Part shown: positions 53,651 to 62,046 of the stretch, in pieces | How positions within the stretch are numbered: position 1 is the stretch's first letter | How the letters are laid out: each line of letters opens with the position of its first letter | Assembly: GCF_031191185.1 (NCBI RefSeq) | Contig: NZ_CP133465.1 | Coordinates: 988,001 to 1,052,000, forward strand | DNA from: Prevotella nigrescens | GTDB lineage: Bacteria > Bacteroidota > Bacteroidia > Bacteroidales > Bacteroidaceae | DNA length: 64,000 nucleotides | Direction: 5' to 3' | Program-made: the position numbers and the translations under genes | The notes under the pieces: generated by a model | Database searches by the model: none | Told to the model about the DNA's origin: nothing | The model's input: only the letters and a program-made list of their open reading frames with translations

Positions 53651-54638
53651 AATTTAAAATTTAAATTTTTATTAAGTTTTTCGATTGTCGGTTACAAATA
53701 TAACTATTTTATTATGAATGCGGCAAGAAGCATCTCTCGATTCATATAGATAATAACGATATTTAACTTTTTTTGACTTCATTCTATGTTATATAATAAT
53801 TGTGTTTGGTAACGAGATAAATAGGAGATAGGTTCAAAATAACAACAAAACACTTTATTTTTAGGGGGGTGATATAGAGGAAATATTTACAAAAAAATCT
53901 TTTAAAGGGCGGAGAAACAGAGTGTGTTTTTATTAATTTAGTAGAAATATTAGCAATTGACTTGTTTTAATTTGTTGTTCGAAGAACTGCTTTATATTAG
54001 GCTAATTCGATGTTTACGAAGTTCGATTGTAATTAATTTTAAACGTGCAGCGTATGATGCCAAATGACGACCGTTAATTGAAAAAGTAAAGTAACCAGAG
54101 TTAGAATTTGCTTATTGTTTCGCAGCAGAAGCTGGCTTTTTCTAAAATAAAATAGTGTGGATAACCGTAAGGTTATAGAAAAAATAGTATATTAATGGTG
54201 CTGGTAACTTGAATAATTGGTTGAGCTTACATTTTAATCTTCGAAACGTCCATTGTATTTTTCTGCTATTATTAGGGGGGGCTATTTATTTTTATACGGG
54301 TATTCTAATTTTGTAATTGTAATTCTCCATTTTTCTTATTACATTTTTTTATTTTGTTATTTAAAAAAAATATTTTCTTATTATATTTTTTCTATGTATT
54401 GTAACTAGCAGGAAACCTGCTTCTTATATAGTGGCACAAGTTTAAAATTTATGATGAAATAATAGGCATTTTAATTGTCTTTATATTATCTGGCGTAGTT
54501 GTTTTTGAGTTTCTATTATTTACGAACTTATTTTTATATGGCAATATTCCTGCATCTGGCTTGTTTTTTCTTTTTGGTAGAATCGATTTTTTTGTAGTTT
54601 TATGTACTAAGATAGGAACTAAATAATAAAAAATGGAA
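53651..54638. other. Nearly 1 kb AT-rich region without a confident gene
   Basis: Very AT-rich, with two isolated G runs (G6 near 53863 and G7 near 54276). On the plus strand 54432-54626 is open for 64 codons and would encode a hydrophobic two-TM stretch (IGILIVFILSGVVVFEFLLF ... ASGLFFLFGRIDFF). It lacks any start codon and begins after a TAG, so it is either a gene remnant or a consequence of T-rich DNA. No repeats, RNA genes or terminators are recognised. Confidence 0.5.
53695..53726 (-). promoter_or_regulatory. Promoter of the bacteriocin-like lipoprotein gene
   Basis: Minus strand: TATATTTG (53695-53702) with a TTG at 53724-53726 about 21 bp upstream; 45 bp above the ATG. Confidence 0.55.
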
Positions 54639-55115
54639 TTATAATTCTTTATAATTAGGTATCGAAGACAAGAAAGTATAAGTTTGATGCTCGTAATCCA
54701 TCTTGCAAATGTAGGTGTCTATTCCGTTAGAAACAATGAGATAGTCTACATGAAGTAGGAGGTTGTAGGCAGAAATTTGGTCGAAGACTTTTTGCGTAAG
54801 CTGAATATGTGGTGCTTTGTATTCTATTATCATTCGTGGACGCAGACGACTGTCATATAAAACACTGTCGGCACGGATAACTTTTTCGCCAATAGAAAGT
54901 GGAATTTCGTTGGCAAGTAGACTCATCGGATAACCTTTATAGTCTATGAGATAGTGGATAAAATGCTGGCGGACCCATTCTTCGGGTGTAATTACAAGAT
55001 ATTTTCTGCGCAAAATATCGAAAATTTTGCGTTGTCCGTTCTCGTTTTTTACCTTTATATTATAGGGTGGGAGATTTAATTGTTGCATTATTTTCCTGTT
55101 TTTTTCTTTTTGCAA
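54639..55115 (-). CDS. HsdR N-terminal-like (PD-(D/E)XK) protein
   Basis: A 158-residue protein that looks like the type I restriction enzyme R-subunit N-terminal domain alone (HSDR_N_2). It has ITPEEWVRQHFIHYLIDYKGYPMSLLANEIPLSIG, then the nuclease core RADSVLYDSRLRPRMIIEYKAP (D...ExK). There is no helicase part and no hsdM or hsdS nearby. The ATG at 55088 (MQQLNLPPYN) is an alternative start. Conserved stand-alone members next to holA are seen in Bacteroidetes; the role is unknown. Divergent from holA. Confidence 0.8.
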   Translation of the reverse strand: MQKEKNRKIMQQLNLPPYNIKVKNENGQRKIFDILRRKYLVITPEEWVRQHFIHYLIDYKGYPMSLLANEIPLSIGEKVIRADSVLYDSRLRPRMIIEYKAPHIQLTQKVFDQISAYNLLLHVDYLIVSNGIDTYICKMDYEHQTYTFLSSIPNYKEL

Positions 55116-55316
55116 GCGATATTTAAGGTCTTGTAATATTTTGTTATCTCTTATTAATCAACTAACTTTGCAGACGATAGAATTTCGCTCAGAAGTTTTT
55201 AAGCAAACCTTTTTGACAGAAATTGAGTACAAATATAGAAAATTTTTTCTGATTGTATGCACCTGTTAATGCTGAAAATGATTGATGGTGCAACAGAAAT
55301 ATTAATAAAACAATAA

Positions 55317-56342
55317 ATGCCAGCAAAACAAGGAAAAACTTTTCAGGAGATAATGAAAGACCTGAAAGCACGACGGTTCTCGCCTATATATATATTGATG
55401 GGCGAAGAATCTTACTATATAGACCAGATTACGAATTATATCGCAGAGAATGTACTTACGCCAGCCGAGCAAGATTTTAATTTAAACGTGTGCTTTGGCG
55501 CAGATGTTACAGCTGTGCAAGTAACCGATATGGCGAAACGTTTCCCTATGATGGCAGAATATCAAGTAGTCATTGTAAAGGAAGCGCAAAATATTCGTTC
55601 GCTCGATGCATTGGAGAAATATTTAAAAAATCCAGCAAAAACAACAATTTTGGTTTGGTGTCATAAAAATGGGAAGATTGATGCAAGAAAAAAAGTGATA
55701 AGTCTGGCAGAAGCTAATGGGGTGGTGTTTGAAAGTAAAAAAATAAGAGAATATCAACTTGCAAGTTTTATGCAGAATTATTTGGCAGCAAAGAAAATAA
55801 TAATTGAACCTAAAGCTGCACAAATGATGGCAGACCATATTGGAACCGATTTGAGTCGTCTGACATCAGAACTCGATAAGGTTGCCCTTTCATTATCAGA
55901 AGACGATAAAAGAATTACACCAGAGATAGTGGAAAAAGAAGTTGGTGTGAGTAAAGATTTTAACACTTTTGAATTGCGCGATGCTATAGTAAATCGTAAT
56001 GTTTTTAAAGCTAATCAGATTGTAAATTATTTTGATAGTAATCCAAAGGCGGGTTCTCTCTATTCTTTTTTGCCTTTACTCTTTTCTTACTTCCAAAATT
56101 TAATGATAGTTTTCTATTCGCCAAAGAATAAATTGGAAAACGATATAGCACAAATATTAGATTTGAGAAGCAGCTGGGGAGCGAAAGATTATAGTACAGG
56201 AATGAGAAATTTTACTGCGAGAAAAACGATGGACATCATAGCAAAAATTAGAGAAATTGATGCGAAAAGTAAAGGCTTGAATAATATAAGTACTGGGGCA
56301 GGGGATTTGATGAAAGAATTAATCTTTTTCATTCTGCACTAA
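55317..56342 (+). CDS. holA: DNA polymerase III subunit delta
   Basis: The clamp-loader subunit that opens the sliding clamp. The 341-residue protein has the delta-family N-terminus (FSPIYILMGEESYYIDQITNYI), the AAA-like fold without a Walker P-loop, LTSELDKVALSL and the C-terminal helical collar domain. Ends at a strong terminator (56377-56423). Confidence 0.92.
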   Translation: MPAKQGKTFQEIMKDLKARRFSPIYILMGEESYYIDQITNYIAENVLTPAEQDFNLNVCFGADVTAVQVTDMAKRFPMMAEYQVVIVKEAQNIRSLDALEKYLKNPAKTTILVWCHKNGKIDARKKVISLAEANGVVFESKKIREYQLASFMQNYLAAKKIIIEPKAAQMMADHIGTDLSRLTSELDKVALSLSEDDKRITPEIVEKEVGVSKDFNTFELRDAIVNRNVFKANQIVNYFDSNPKAGSLYSFLPLLFSYFQNLMIVFYSPKNKLENDIAQILDLRSSWGAKDYSTGMRNFTARKTMDIIAKIREIDAKSKGLNNISTGAGDLMKELIFFILH

Positions 56343-56376
56343 TAAAAATATAAATCAAGCATTAAAAATAGAATAT

Positions 56377-56423
56377 AAAACGTCCATTTCTGGGTATCGA
56401 AAACCCTAAAATGGACGTTTTTA
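56377..56423 (+). terminator. Rho-independent terminator of holA
   Basis: Perfect 13-bp stem AAAACGTCCATTT (56377-56389) with its complement at 56409-56421, plus an inner TGGG/CCCT, followed by T's. Confidence 0.88.
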
Positions 56424-56454
56424 ATGCAAAAAGCACAAGAAGAAGCCTCTAAAA

Positions 56455-56490
56455 ACGCTAAAAAATGCTGTTTTCTGTATTTTTTAGCGT
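56455..56490. repeat. Second inverted repeat after holA
   Basis: ACGCTAAAAAAT (56455-56466) and ATTTTTTAGCGT (56479-56490) are exact complements; arm starts are 24 bp apart. Could be a back-up terminator for holA. Confidence 0.55.
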
Positions 56491-56494
56491 CTAA

Positions 56495-57148
56495 AAAAGT
56501 ATTTCTGTTTATCTATATTTTCCTTTTAATTAGCTGAATATATGCAACTTATACTATTTTAACTCCTCTGTAATTCGCTTATTTGAAATGTATCTCTACT
56601 TTGCCCCGAAATATTAAAATTACGCTGTTTTTAGTTCTTTTCTAAAGCCAAAAATTTATCATTACAGCTTATTAACATTTACCCTAGTAAAGAATACATT
56701 TGTATATTTAAAATATCTCCGTTATTTTTGGTTTTGCACATTAAAATTTAAATTATTATAATGTGCACACGAAGATTTAAATTTGCAATTACAAATCCAA
56801 ATTTCATGATATTAATTTGTAAACGTTTAAATATTCATTAAACAGAAATAACATATAATACATTTATAATCAATATTTTACAATATAACATTAAGAGAAC
56901 TGCGACAAAAAAAGGAAATATTTTAGGTTAAACGATACATATACGGTATAAACCTTATATATTTGTTCCAACACACTGTTATGAACTAAGATAATATGTA
57001 AAAAGGTTGTTTTTAAGCTTTAACGATACAAATCTCTACTAATTTACATTTGTATATGTAAACCAAAGTTGCACATAATTTTGTAATTTAGGTTTGTGTT
57101 TTTTATATCGAAATTTAAAGTTTAAAGAACAAAATATTTTCTTTTTAA
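56495..57148. other. AT-rich gene-free region with a decayed duplication
   Basis: No gene is supported. Two similar stretches occur, about 56692-56755 and 57040-57105: both have ACATTTGTATAT followed within 40 bp by TTGCACAT and AATTT-rich sequence. They also share AACGATACA-like words nearby. They look like an old duplication of an upstream region of the XRE gene. Confidence 0.4.
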
Positions 57149-57180
57149 TTTGTTTTTATAAATTATTTGTTTTACCTTTG
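57149..57180 (+). promoter_or_regulatory. Promoter of the XRE regulator gene
   Basis: TTTG (57149-57152), 20 bp, then TACCTTTG (57173-57180): near-perfect Bacteroidetes promoter 50 bp above the ATG. Confidence 0.75.
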
Positions 57181-57230
57181 TAAAATCATTAAAATCTACT
57201 CGAATAAGGAGAATTTGGTACTGACAGCTT

Positions 57231-57692
57231 ATGAAAGATAGAATAAAACGCTTGATGGAGAGTCAGCATATGACTCAACAAACATTTGCAGACTTCATTG
57301 GAATTTCGTCTGCTTCGCTTAGTAGTATCTTTAACGGAAGAACAAAACCTACATTGAATACTGTTGAAGCCATAAAAGGAAAATTTCCAACTATTAGTCT
57401 TGATTGGCTGATGTATGGCAGCGAACCTATGTTTAAAGATGAAACAGTTGAGATAAAAAATGAGAATCCTATTACGACATTACCACCGAATTTAAATCTC
57501 TTTGATGAAGTGCCTTCTGCTGCTCCTTCTTTCTCTATTAATGAACCTAAAAACGATAGGAACGTTCCTCCACAACCTAAAGATATAGTAAAAACGGAGG
57601 TAAAATATATTGACAAACCACAGCGGAATATTACTGAAATACGCATCTTTTTTGATGATCAGACATGGGAAACATTTGTCCCTAAAAAATGA
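57231..57692 (+). CDS. XRE-family helix-turn-helix regulator
   Basis: A 153-residue protein with an N-terminal XRE HTH domain (residues 3-62): IKRLMESQHMTQQTFADFIGISSASLSSIFNGRTKPTLNTV. It ends in the pattern ISLDWLMYGSEPMF typical of Bacteroidetes XRE proteins. A Pro/Asn-rich linker leads to a short C-terminal strand segment (ITEIRIFFDDQTWETFVPKK). Target genes are unknown; it is monocistronic with its own promoter and terminator, and its AT-rich upstream region may include autoregulatory sites. Confidence 0.9.
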   Translation: MKDRIKRLMESQHMTQQTFADFIGISSASLSSIFNGRTKPTLNTVEAIKGKFPTISLDWLMYGSEPMFKDETVEIKNENPITTLPPNLNLFDEVPSAAPSFSINEPKNDRNVPPQPKDIVKTEVKYIDKPQRNITEIRIFFDDQTWETFVPKK

Positions 57693-57752
57693 TTTCTACT
57701 TCTAAGAATTAACATTTCATTTTCCGATATATGTAATTATCTTTTATATTGG

Positions 57753-57800
57753 AGCTCCTTATTGATTGTAAAATCATCAGGGAGCTTTATTCTTTTGTTT
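57753..57800 (+). terminator. Rho-independent terminator
   Basis: An imperfect 14-bp stem (57753-57766 with 57773-57786, 6-base loop) is followed by TATTCTTTTGTTT. Confidence 0.75.
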
Positions 57801-58096
57801 TGTTTTCTGACAGATTGACTTCGTAAATAGGATTTCCTTTTTAAATCTAAAATATCTATTTCTTATTTATATCTATAAGAATAAATATGTAATGTAAATG
57901 TGTATAATAATCCAATTAAATACCTTGTTCTATTGCTTTTCTCTTACATTATATATAATAATATCGCTAATTTTATGAAACAGTACGACAGAAATTATTC
58001 TCTTCTTATTGGCTTCCTTCTATACTCTATTTCTTGTTGCTTCTATTTTACTTGCTAAAAGCAATCGAAATAGTAGTCTGCTGTAGTTTTTTTGTG
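57801..58096. other. Gene-free AT-rich spacer before pyrK
   Basis: Nearly 300 bp with no supported gene, repeat or hairpin. Confidence 0.4.
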
Positions 58097-58105
58097 TATC
58101 TTTGC
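58097..58105 (+). promoter_or_regulatory. -7 element of the pyrK-pyrD operon
   Basis: TATCTTTGC, 24 bp above the pyrK ATG at 58130. No good -33 element. The leader would be about 18 nt. Confidence 0.5.
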
Positions 58106-58129
58106 AGCGAGATTTCCTATAATATCATT

Positions 58130-58903
58130 ATGAAACAGAAGTTTATTCTCGACCTAAAGGTTGTATCTGCAGATCGTTTGAATGAGAAGAACGTGTTGAT
58201 AAAGCTCACTCACGATGCTGAATTGCCCGATATGATGCCTGGTCAGTTTGTCGAAGTAAGGGTTGATGGTTCGACTTCAACCTATCTTCGCCGCCCTATT
58301 TCCATCAATTTCATTGATAAGGAGCGCAACGAGTTGTGGCTGCTTGTGGCTGAAGTTGGAGATGGAACACGTACTATTGCAGCTGTAAAGTCAGGCGACA
58401 CGCTTAACTGTGTGCTTCCGTTGGGCAATGGTTTCACCTATCCTGCTTTGTCTTCCGACAAACTTCTGCTTATAGGTGGCGGCGTTGGTGTTGCTCCTTT
58501 ACTTTATTTTGGTAAGCTTTGTAAAGAGCGTGGTATTTCAGTAACCTTTTTGTTAGGTGCTCGTACAGCCTCCGATTTGTTAGAATTAGATGAATTTAGA
58601 AAATATGGAGAAGTCTTTGTTACAACAGAGGACGGTTCTATGGGCGAAAAAGGGTACGTTACCAACCATTCAATATTGAGTAAATATCATTTCAATCAAA
58701 TCTCTACTTGTGGTCCTAAACCTATGATGATTTCTGTAGCAAAGTATGCACAAGCAAACAATATTCGTTGTGAAGCTTCTTTAGAAAATCTTATGGCATG
58801 CGGATTAGGTGCATGTCTTTGTTGTGTTGAGAAGACCTCGAAAGGTAATCTTTGTGTTTGTACAGCAGGACCGGTGTTCGATGTAAATAAATTGCTGTGG
58901 TAG
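58130..58903 (+). CDS. pyrK: dihydroorotate dehydrogenase electron-transfer subunit
   Basis: The partner of PyrD class 1B, passing electrons to NAD+. I start at the ATG at 58130 (MKQKFILDLKVVSADRL), as the in-frame extension to 58034 contains the promoter; 257 residues. An FAD-binding RRPISINF, the nucleotide loop GGGVGVAPLLYF and a C-terminal [2Fe-2S] cluster (MACGLGACLCCVEKT ... CVCTAGPVF) are all present. It is 71 bp upstream of pyrD. Confidence 0.94.
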   Translation: MKQKFILDLKVVSADRLNEKNVLIKLTHDAELPDMMPGQFVEVRVDGSTSTYLRRPISINFIDKERNELWLLVAEVGDGTRTIAAVKSGDTLNCVLPLGNGFTYPALSSDKLLLIGGGVGVAPLLYFGKLCKERGISVTFLLGARTASDLLELDEFRKYGEVFVTTEDGSMGEKGYVTNHSILSKYHFNQISTCGPKPMMISVAKYAQANNIRCEASLENLMACGLGACLCCVEKTSKGNLCVCTAGPVFDVNKLLW

Positions 58904-58974
58904 TTGTATTCCCAATGGCAGATAATTGATGTTTGCATATTATAAATAGCGAATTAGAAAAATAGGTAAAAGCA

Positions 58975-59883
58975 ATGGCAGATTTAAGTGTAAAGATAGG
59001 CAATCTACGATTAAAGAACCCTGTAATGACCGCCAGTGGCACTTTTGGTTACGGTATTGAATTTCAAGATTTCGTTCCTTTAGACCAACTTGGAGGCATT
59101 ATAGTGAAAGGAACCACCCTTAATCCTCGTGAAGGTAACGATTATCCGCGAATGGTAGAAACGGCTATGGGTATGCTTAATTGCGTGGGACTTCAGAATA
59201 AGGGCGTTGATTATTTCGTAGAACATATTTACCCAGAAGTCAGCAAGATAGATACCAACATCATTGTAAACGTCAGTGGCAATTCGCCAGAGGGCTATGC
59301 AGAGACGGCTGAAAAGCTAAACAACCTCGACCATATTCCTGCCATCGAGCTGAACATATCGTGTCCGAACGTGAAAGAGGGCGGAATGGCATTCGGAGTA
59401 ACTTGTTCTGGAGCTTCGGCTGTAGTTCGCGAGGTTCGCAAACGTTACCATAAAACTCTTATTGTAAAGCTTTCGCCCAACGTTACTGACATTGCAAGCA
59501 TTGCTCGTTCGTGCGAAGAAGAAGGTGCTGATGCGGTTTCGCTCATCAACACCCTCATGGGTATGTCTATCGACATCGAGAAACGTGCCCATCGTCTTAG
59601 TATTCGCACTGGTGGATTAAGCGGTCCAGCCGTTAAACCCGTAGCCCTTCGTATGGTTTACGATGTAGCTCACGCCGTTAAAATACCAGTTGTAGGACTT
59701 GGTGGTATATCTACGCCTGCCGATGCCATAGAGTTTTTGATGGCAGGTGCAATGGCAATACAGATTGGTACTGCCAATTTCATCGACCCACAAGTTACGT
59801 TGAAGGTGCGCAACGGTATCAACGAATGGTTAGACAGCCACGGCTACAAGTCGGTGAACGAAATCATCGGTTGTGTAGAATAA
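58975..59883 (+). CDS. pyrD: dihydroorotate dehydrogenase, class 1B catalytic subunit
   Basis: Oxidises dihydroorotate to orotate in pyrimidine synthesis. The 302-residue FMN barrel shows [28 protein letters not shown], the active-site [11 protein letters not shown] (Cys base), VKLSPNVTD and [19 protein letters not shown]. Pairing with PyrK confirms class 1B (NAD-linked). Confidence 0.96.
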   Translation: MADLSVKIGNLRLKNPVMTASGTFGYGIEFQDFVPLDQLGGIIVKGTTLNPREGNDYPRMVETAMGMLNCVGLQNKGVDYFVEHIYPEVSKIDTNIIVNVSGNSPEGYAETAEKLNNLDHIPAIELNISCPNVKEGGMAFGVTCSGASAVVREVRKRYHKTLIVKLSPNVTDIASIARSCEEEGADAVSLINTLMGMSIDIEKRAHRLSIRTGGLSGPAVKPVALRMVYDVAHAVKIPVVGLGGISTPADAIEFLMAGAMAIQIGTANFIDPQVTLKVRNGINEWLDSHGYKSVNEIIGCVE

Positions 59884-59921
59884 TATACTCACTTTTGCTT
59901 GACACTTTTGTTTTTTAGAAA

Positions 59922-59985
59922 AAATGATATCCTATTCGCACAAATATGATGTCATATTTTAGTAGATATGACGCCATATATTTTT
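59922..59985. repeat. Three 22-bp units with ATATGA/TCATAT palindromes
   Basis: Units start at 59922, 59944 and 59966. The second is the perfect palindrome ATATGATGTCATAT. The third, ATATGACGCCATAT, keeps the arms (ATATG/CATAT). The first is degenerate (AAATGATATCCTAT). Located between convergent pyrD and the SUKH gene. Confidence 0.7.
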
Positions 59986-60045
59986 ATTCCGTCCAATTAT
60001 ATTGGTGTACCTTATGTAGACTATAGCTGTTGAATGCAAAAGGGA

Positions 60046-60489
60046 TTAATCTTCTGCTTTTACTAAGTTCTCAACAAATTCGCTATAACTTTCTGCCAAA
60101 TATTCAATGCAGTCTTCAGTAAATTCTCCTAAATCCATAAACAATAAAACAATATTTCCAGACTGTAAATCTATGGCAAAGTAGTTTCCTCCCCAATCAA
60201 CTGCAAATGGTAAGTAGTGAGATGGAACATTTACTGAAGTAAGTTTCGCATAGCTTTTCTCTATTTTCATCTCTCCTAAGTCATCGCTATAATGCTTTAT
60301 TGGGAGGTAAAAACTAATCTCGTAGCCTTCTTCCTCATCTTCTGTATCGCAGAAAAGCGACTTGTCAGGCATTCCACCATTAAAAGTTATGTACTGAGAA
60401 ATAAAGTCTTGGGGTAATTTGTACCCTGTTATTCGTTCAAGATTTGCTATATCTTCTTGTACGATTGCTTTTGCTGTCTTTGTGAACAT
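60046..60489 (-). CDS. SMI1/KNR4 (SUKH) family protein, probable immunity protein
   Basis: A 147-residue SUKH-fold protein: DIANLERITGYKLPQDFISQYITFNGG, then HYLPFAVDWGGNYFAIDLQSGNIVLLF, which are the family signatures. In bacteria SUKH proteins mostly neutralise toxins delivered by polymorphic toxin systems. No toxin gene is adjacent, so this is an orphan. It is 67 bp below another immunity-like gene on the same strand. Confidence 0.88.
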   Translation of the reverse strand: MFTKTAKAIVQEDIANLERITGYKLPQDFISQYITFNGGMPDKSLFCDTEDEEEGYEISFYLPIKHYSDDLGEMKIEKSYAKLTSVNVPSHYLPFAVDWGGNYFAIDLQSGNIVLLFMDLGEFTEDCIEYLAESYSEFVENLVKAED

Positions 60490-60556
60490 ATTTGTTTTTT
60501 ATCGATAAAAAAATAATATTGTTTAATGTCGCTTTCTGCTTCAAAACAAGCTGTTG

Positions 60557-61270
60557 TTATTGCCATTCGAGCGTTTGCTCAAAAAAATCTAAGCCCGTTA
60601 TTTTCGCTTCTTTTAAGTAGTTGATAAGTCTTTCTGAGAAGAATAGCCCCACTGTTGGGACTTTTAAGACGTCAAAATCGTATTTTTCGGTAAGGAAAAT
60701 GTGGCGCATTTCTGTGAACTTATTCTCCCGATTTTTATATTCTTCAAATGAATTAAATGTCAAACGTTCCCTTGAGATAGAGTCGATAATGACGCTTTTC
60801 GTGTAATCTATCTGTTCAAGAGGTATGCAAGGGAAAGCTAAGAGATAATAATTCTTTACAGTGGAGAACTCAGGAATGCTCACTTGAATTTCTGAATGTA
60901 AGGGCAATTTGAATTGTTCTATCACATTTTTAGTCTCTTTAGAAACAATAAAATCGAGCATTCCAAAGGAGTTGTCCGTCATATTCGATATGAAATCTGT
61001 TTCCTTTACTCGTTTTTTAGTTTTATAATATACTATCTGCTCAAGCTTGGAAACATCAATTATAGGAAAGTCTTGTATACCAGTATTAAACCTTCCTTCC
61101 CACAAATGCTTGCAATATTCCATAAGATAGTTTTTGTCTGCTGCGTTAGCAAAGGAACATTGAGTTTTCTTTAGTCGTATTTCAACTTGATTGGTAACAC
61201 CGTCCGTTATTCCCGTTACAGAACTTTCTGTTGACGGACACACTCTGAAATACCTTTTGTAAATTTCCAT
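60557..61270 (-). CDS. Immunity-like protein (Imm11/Imm43-like C-terminal motif)
   Basis: A 237-residue soluble protein. Its end, TVGLFFSERLINYLKEAKITGLDFFEQTLEW, fits the closing motif of the Imm11/Imm43-type immunity families (FSxRL..L..AxITGLxF). Its N-terminal part is not recognised. Between a SUKH gene and a frameshifted gene it forms part of a short immunity array; it starts 10 bp below the stop of the upstream broken gene. Assignment to a precise family would need a profile search. Confidence 0.6.
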   Translation of the reverse strand: MEIYKRYFRVCPSTESSVTGITDGVTNQVEIRLKKTQCSFANAADKNYLMEYCKHLWEGRFNTGIQDFPIIDVSKLEQIVYYKTKKRVKETDFISNMTDNSFGMLDFIVSKETKNVIEQFKLPLHSEIQVSIPEFSTVKNYYLLAFPCIPLEQIDYTKSVIIDSISRERLTFNSFEEYKNRENKFTEMRHIFLTEKYDFDVLKVPTVGLFFSERLINYLKEAKITGLDFFEQTLEWQ

Positions 61271-61280
61271 TTATTTGCCG

Positions 61281-61677
61281 TTAGTTTACGATTTCGTCCC
61301 AATAATGCGGACTATAAACCGTTACAGTTCTATCTCCTTCATCTTCTTGAAATCCACTAAAGGCAACACCTATGCTATCAAATATCGTGAAACCATTGTA
61401 TATATGAATGGCTTTCTTGCAGCTTATCAATTATATTTGTGTAGCTGAACAAATCGTATTCATTGTAATACAATTCAACATCTTTATTTGCTATAACAGA
61501 AATCTCCACCAACTTATTATCTTTGAAAACTAAAGATAAATTGTCTAAGTATAGTTTTATTAAACCATTATTGTCTACTCGTTTAAAGTTATTTTTTATT
61601 TTGCTTAAAATGTCTTCCAGTAGACATCCGAATTTATATTCGTTTACACCTTCATAAGGCTTTATTATGTATTCCAT
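61281..61677 (-). pseudogene. Frameshifted small protein in the immunity-like cluster
   Basis: An ATG at 61677 opens a 99-residue frame ending at 61378, whose last residues (ESHSYIQWFHDI) look non-native. In the +1 frame, coding continues directly from CAAGAAAGCC (near 61418-61424) as KAIHIYNGFTIFDSIGVAFSGFQ, ending SPHYWDEIVN at a TAA at 61281-61283. Removing one base yields a coherent protein of about 131 residues. The three-gene order (this, Imm-like, SUKH) is compact. It is either a recent inactivation or a sequencing error. Family not recognised. Confidence 0.65.
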
Positions 61678-62046
61678 CTTTTTAATTTTCTAATGCGGAT
61701 AAATTCTATATAACCGATACAAATATACTTAATATTATTGTAACCTTGTTATTTTATCGTTCAGTATTATCCTTATTCTGTATTTTAGTTGTTTCCACAA
61801 TAAAAATACACCGTTTCTTTTCTTTCTGTTTAGCTACAATGATACGATGTAATAGTGTTTATTTTCTATAAAAAATTTGAGAGCGTTCAACCGAACGCTC
61901 TCAACCAACACAAAAACTAAACTAGACTTAACTAAAAGTTTTCGCACTATTTTCTCAAACGGTTACGAAATATGTCGCAAATGTACGATAAAATAATTAC
62001 AAAAAAGCATTCCTGCCGTATAAATTTTGCATTTTACCGCAATATA
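61678..62046. other. Intergenic region after aroC
   Basis: Apart from the aroC terminator hairpin at 61870-61904 I see no gene, repeat or RNA in it. Confidence 0.5.
61870..61904 (-). terminator. Rho-independent terminator of aroC
   Basis: Perfect 12-bp stem TTGAGAGCGTTC (61877-61888), tetraloop, GAACGCTCTCAA (61893-61904). On the minus strand it is followed by ATTTTTTATAG. It lies 143 bp past the aroC stop, so the mRNA has a long 3' end. Confidence 0.88.

Noticed and set aside
53651..54638. tRNA or structured RNA gene in the 1-kb gap
   Set aside because: No TPsiC-arm word, cloverleaf arms or known RNA signature found on either strand by eye.
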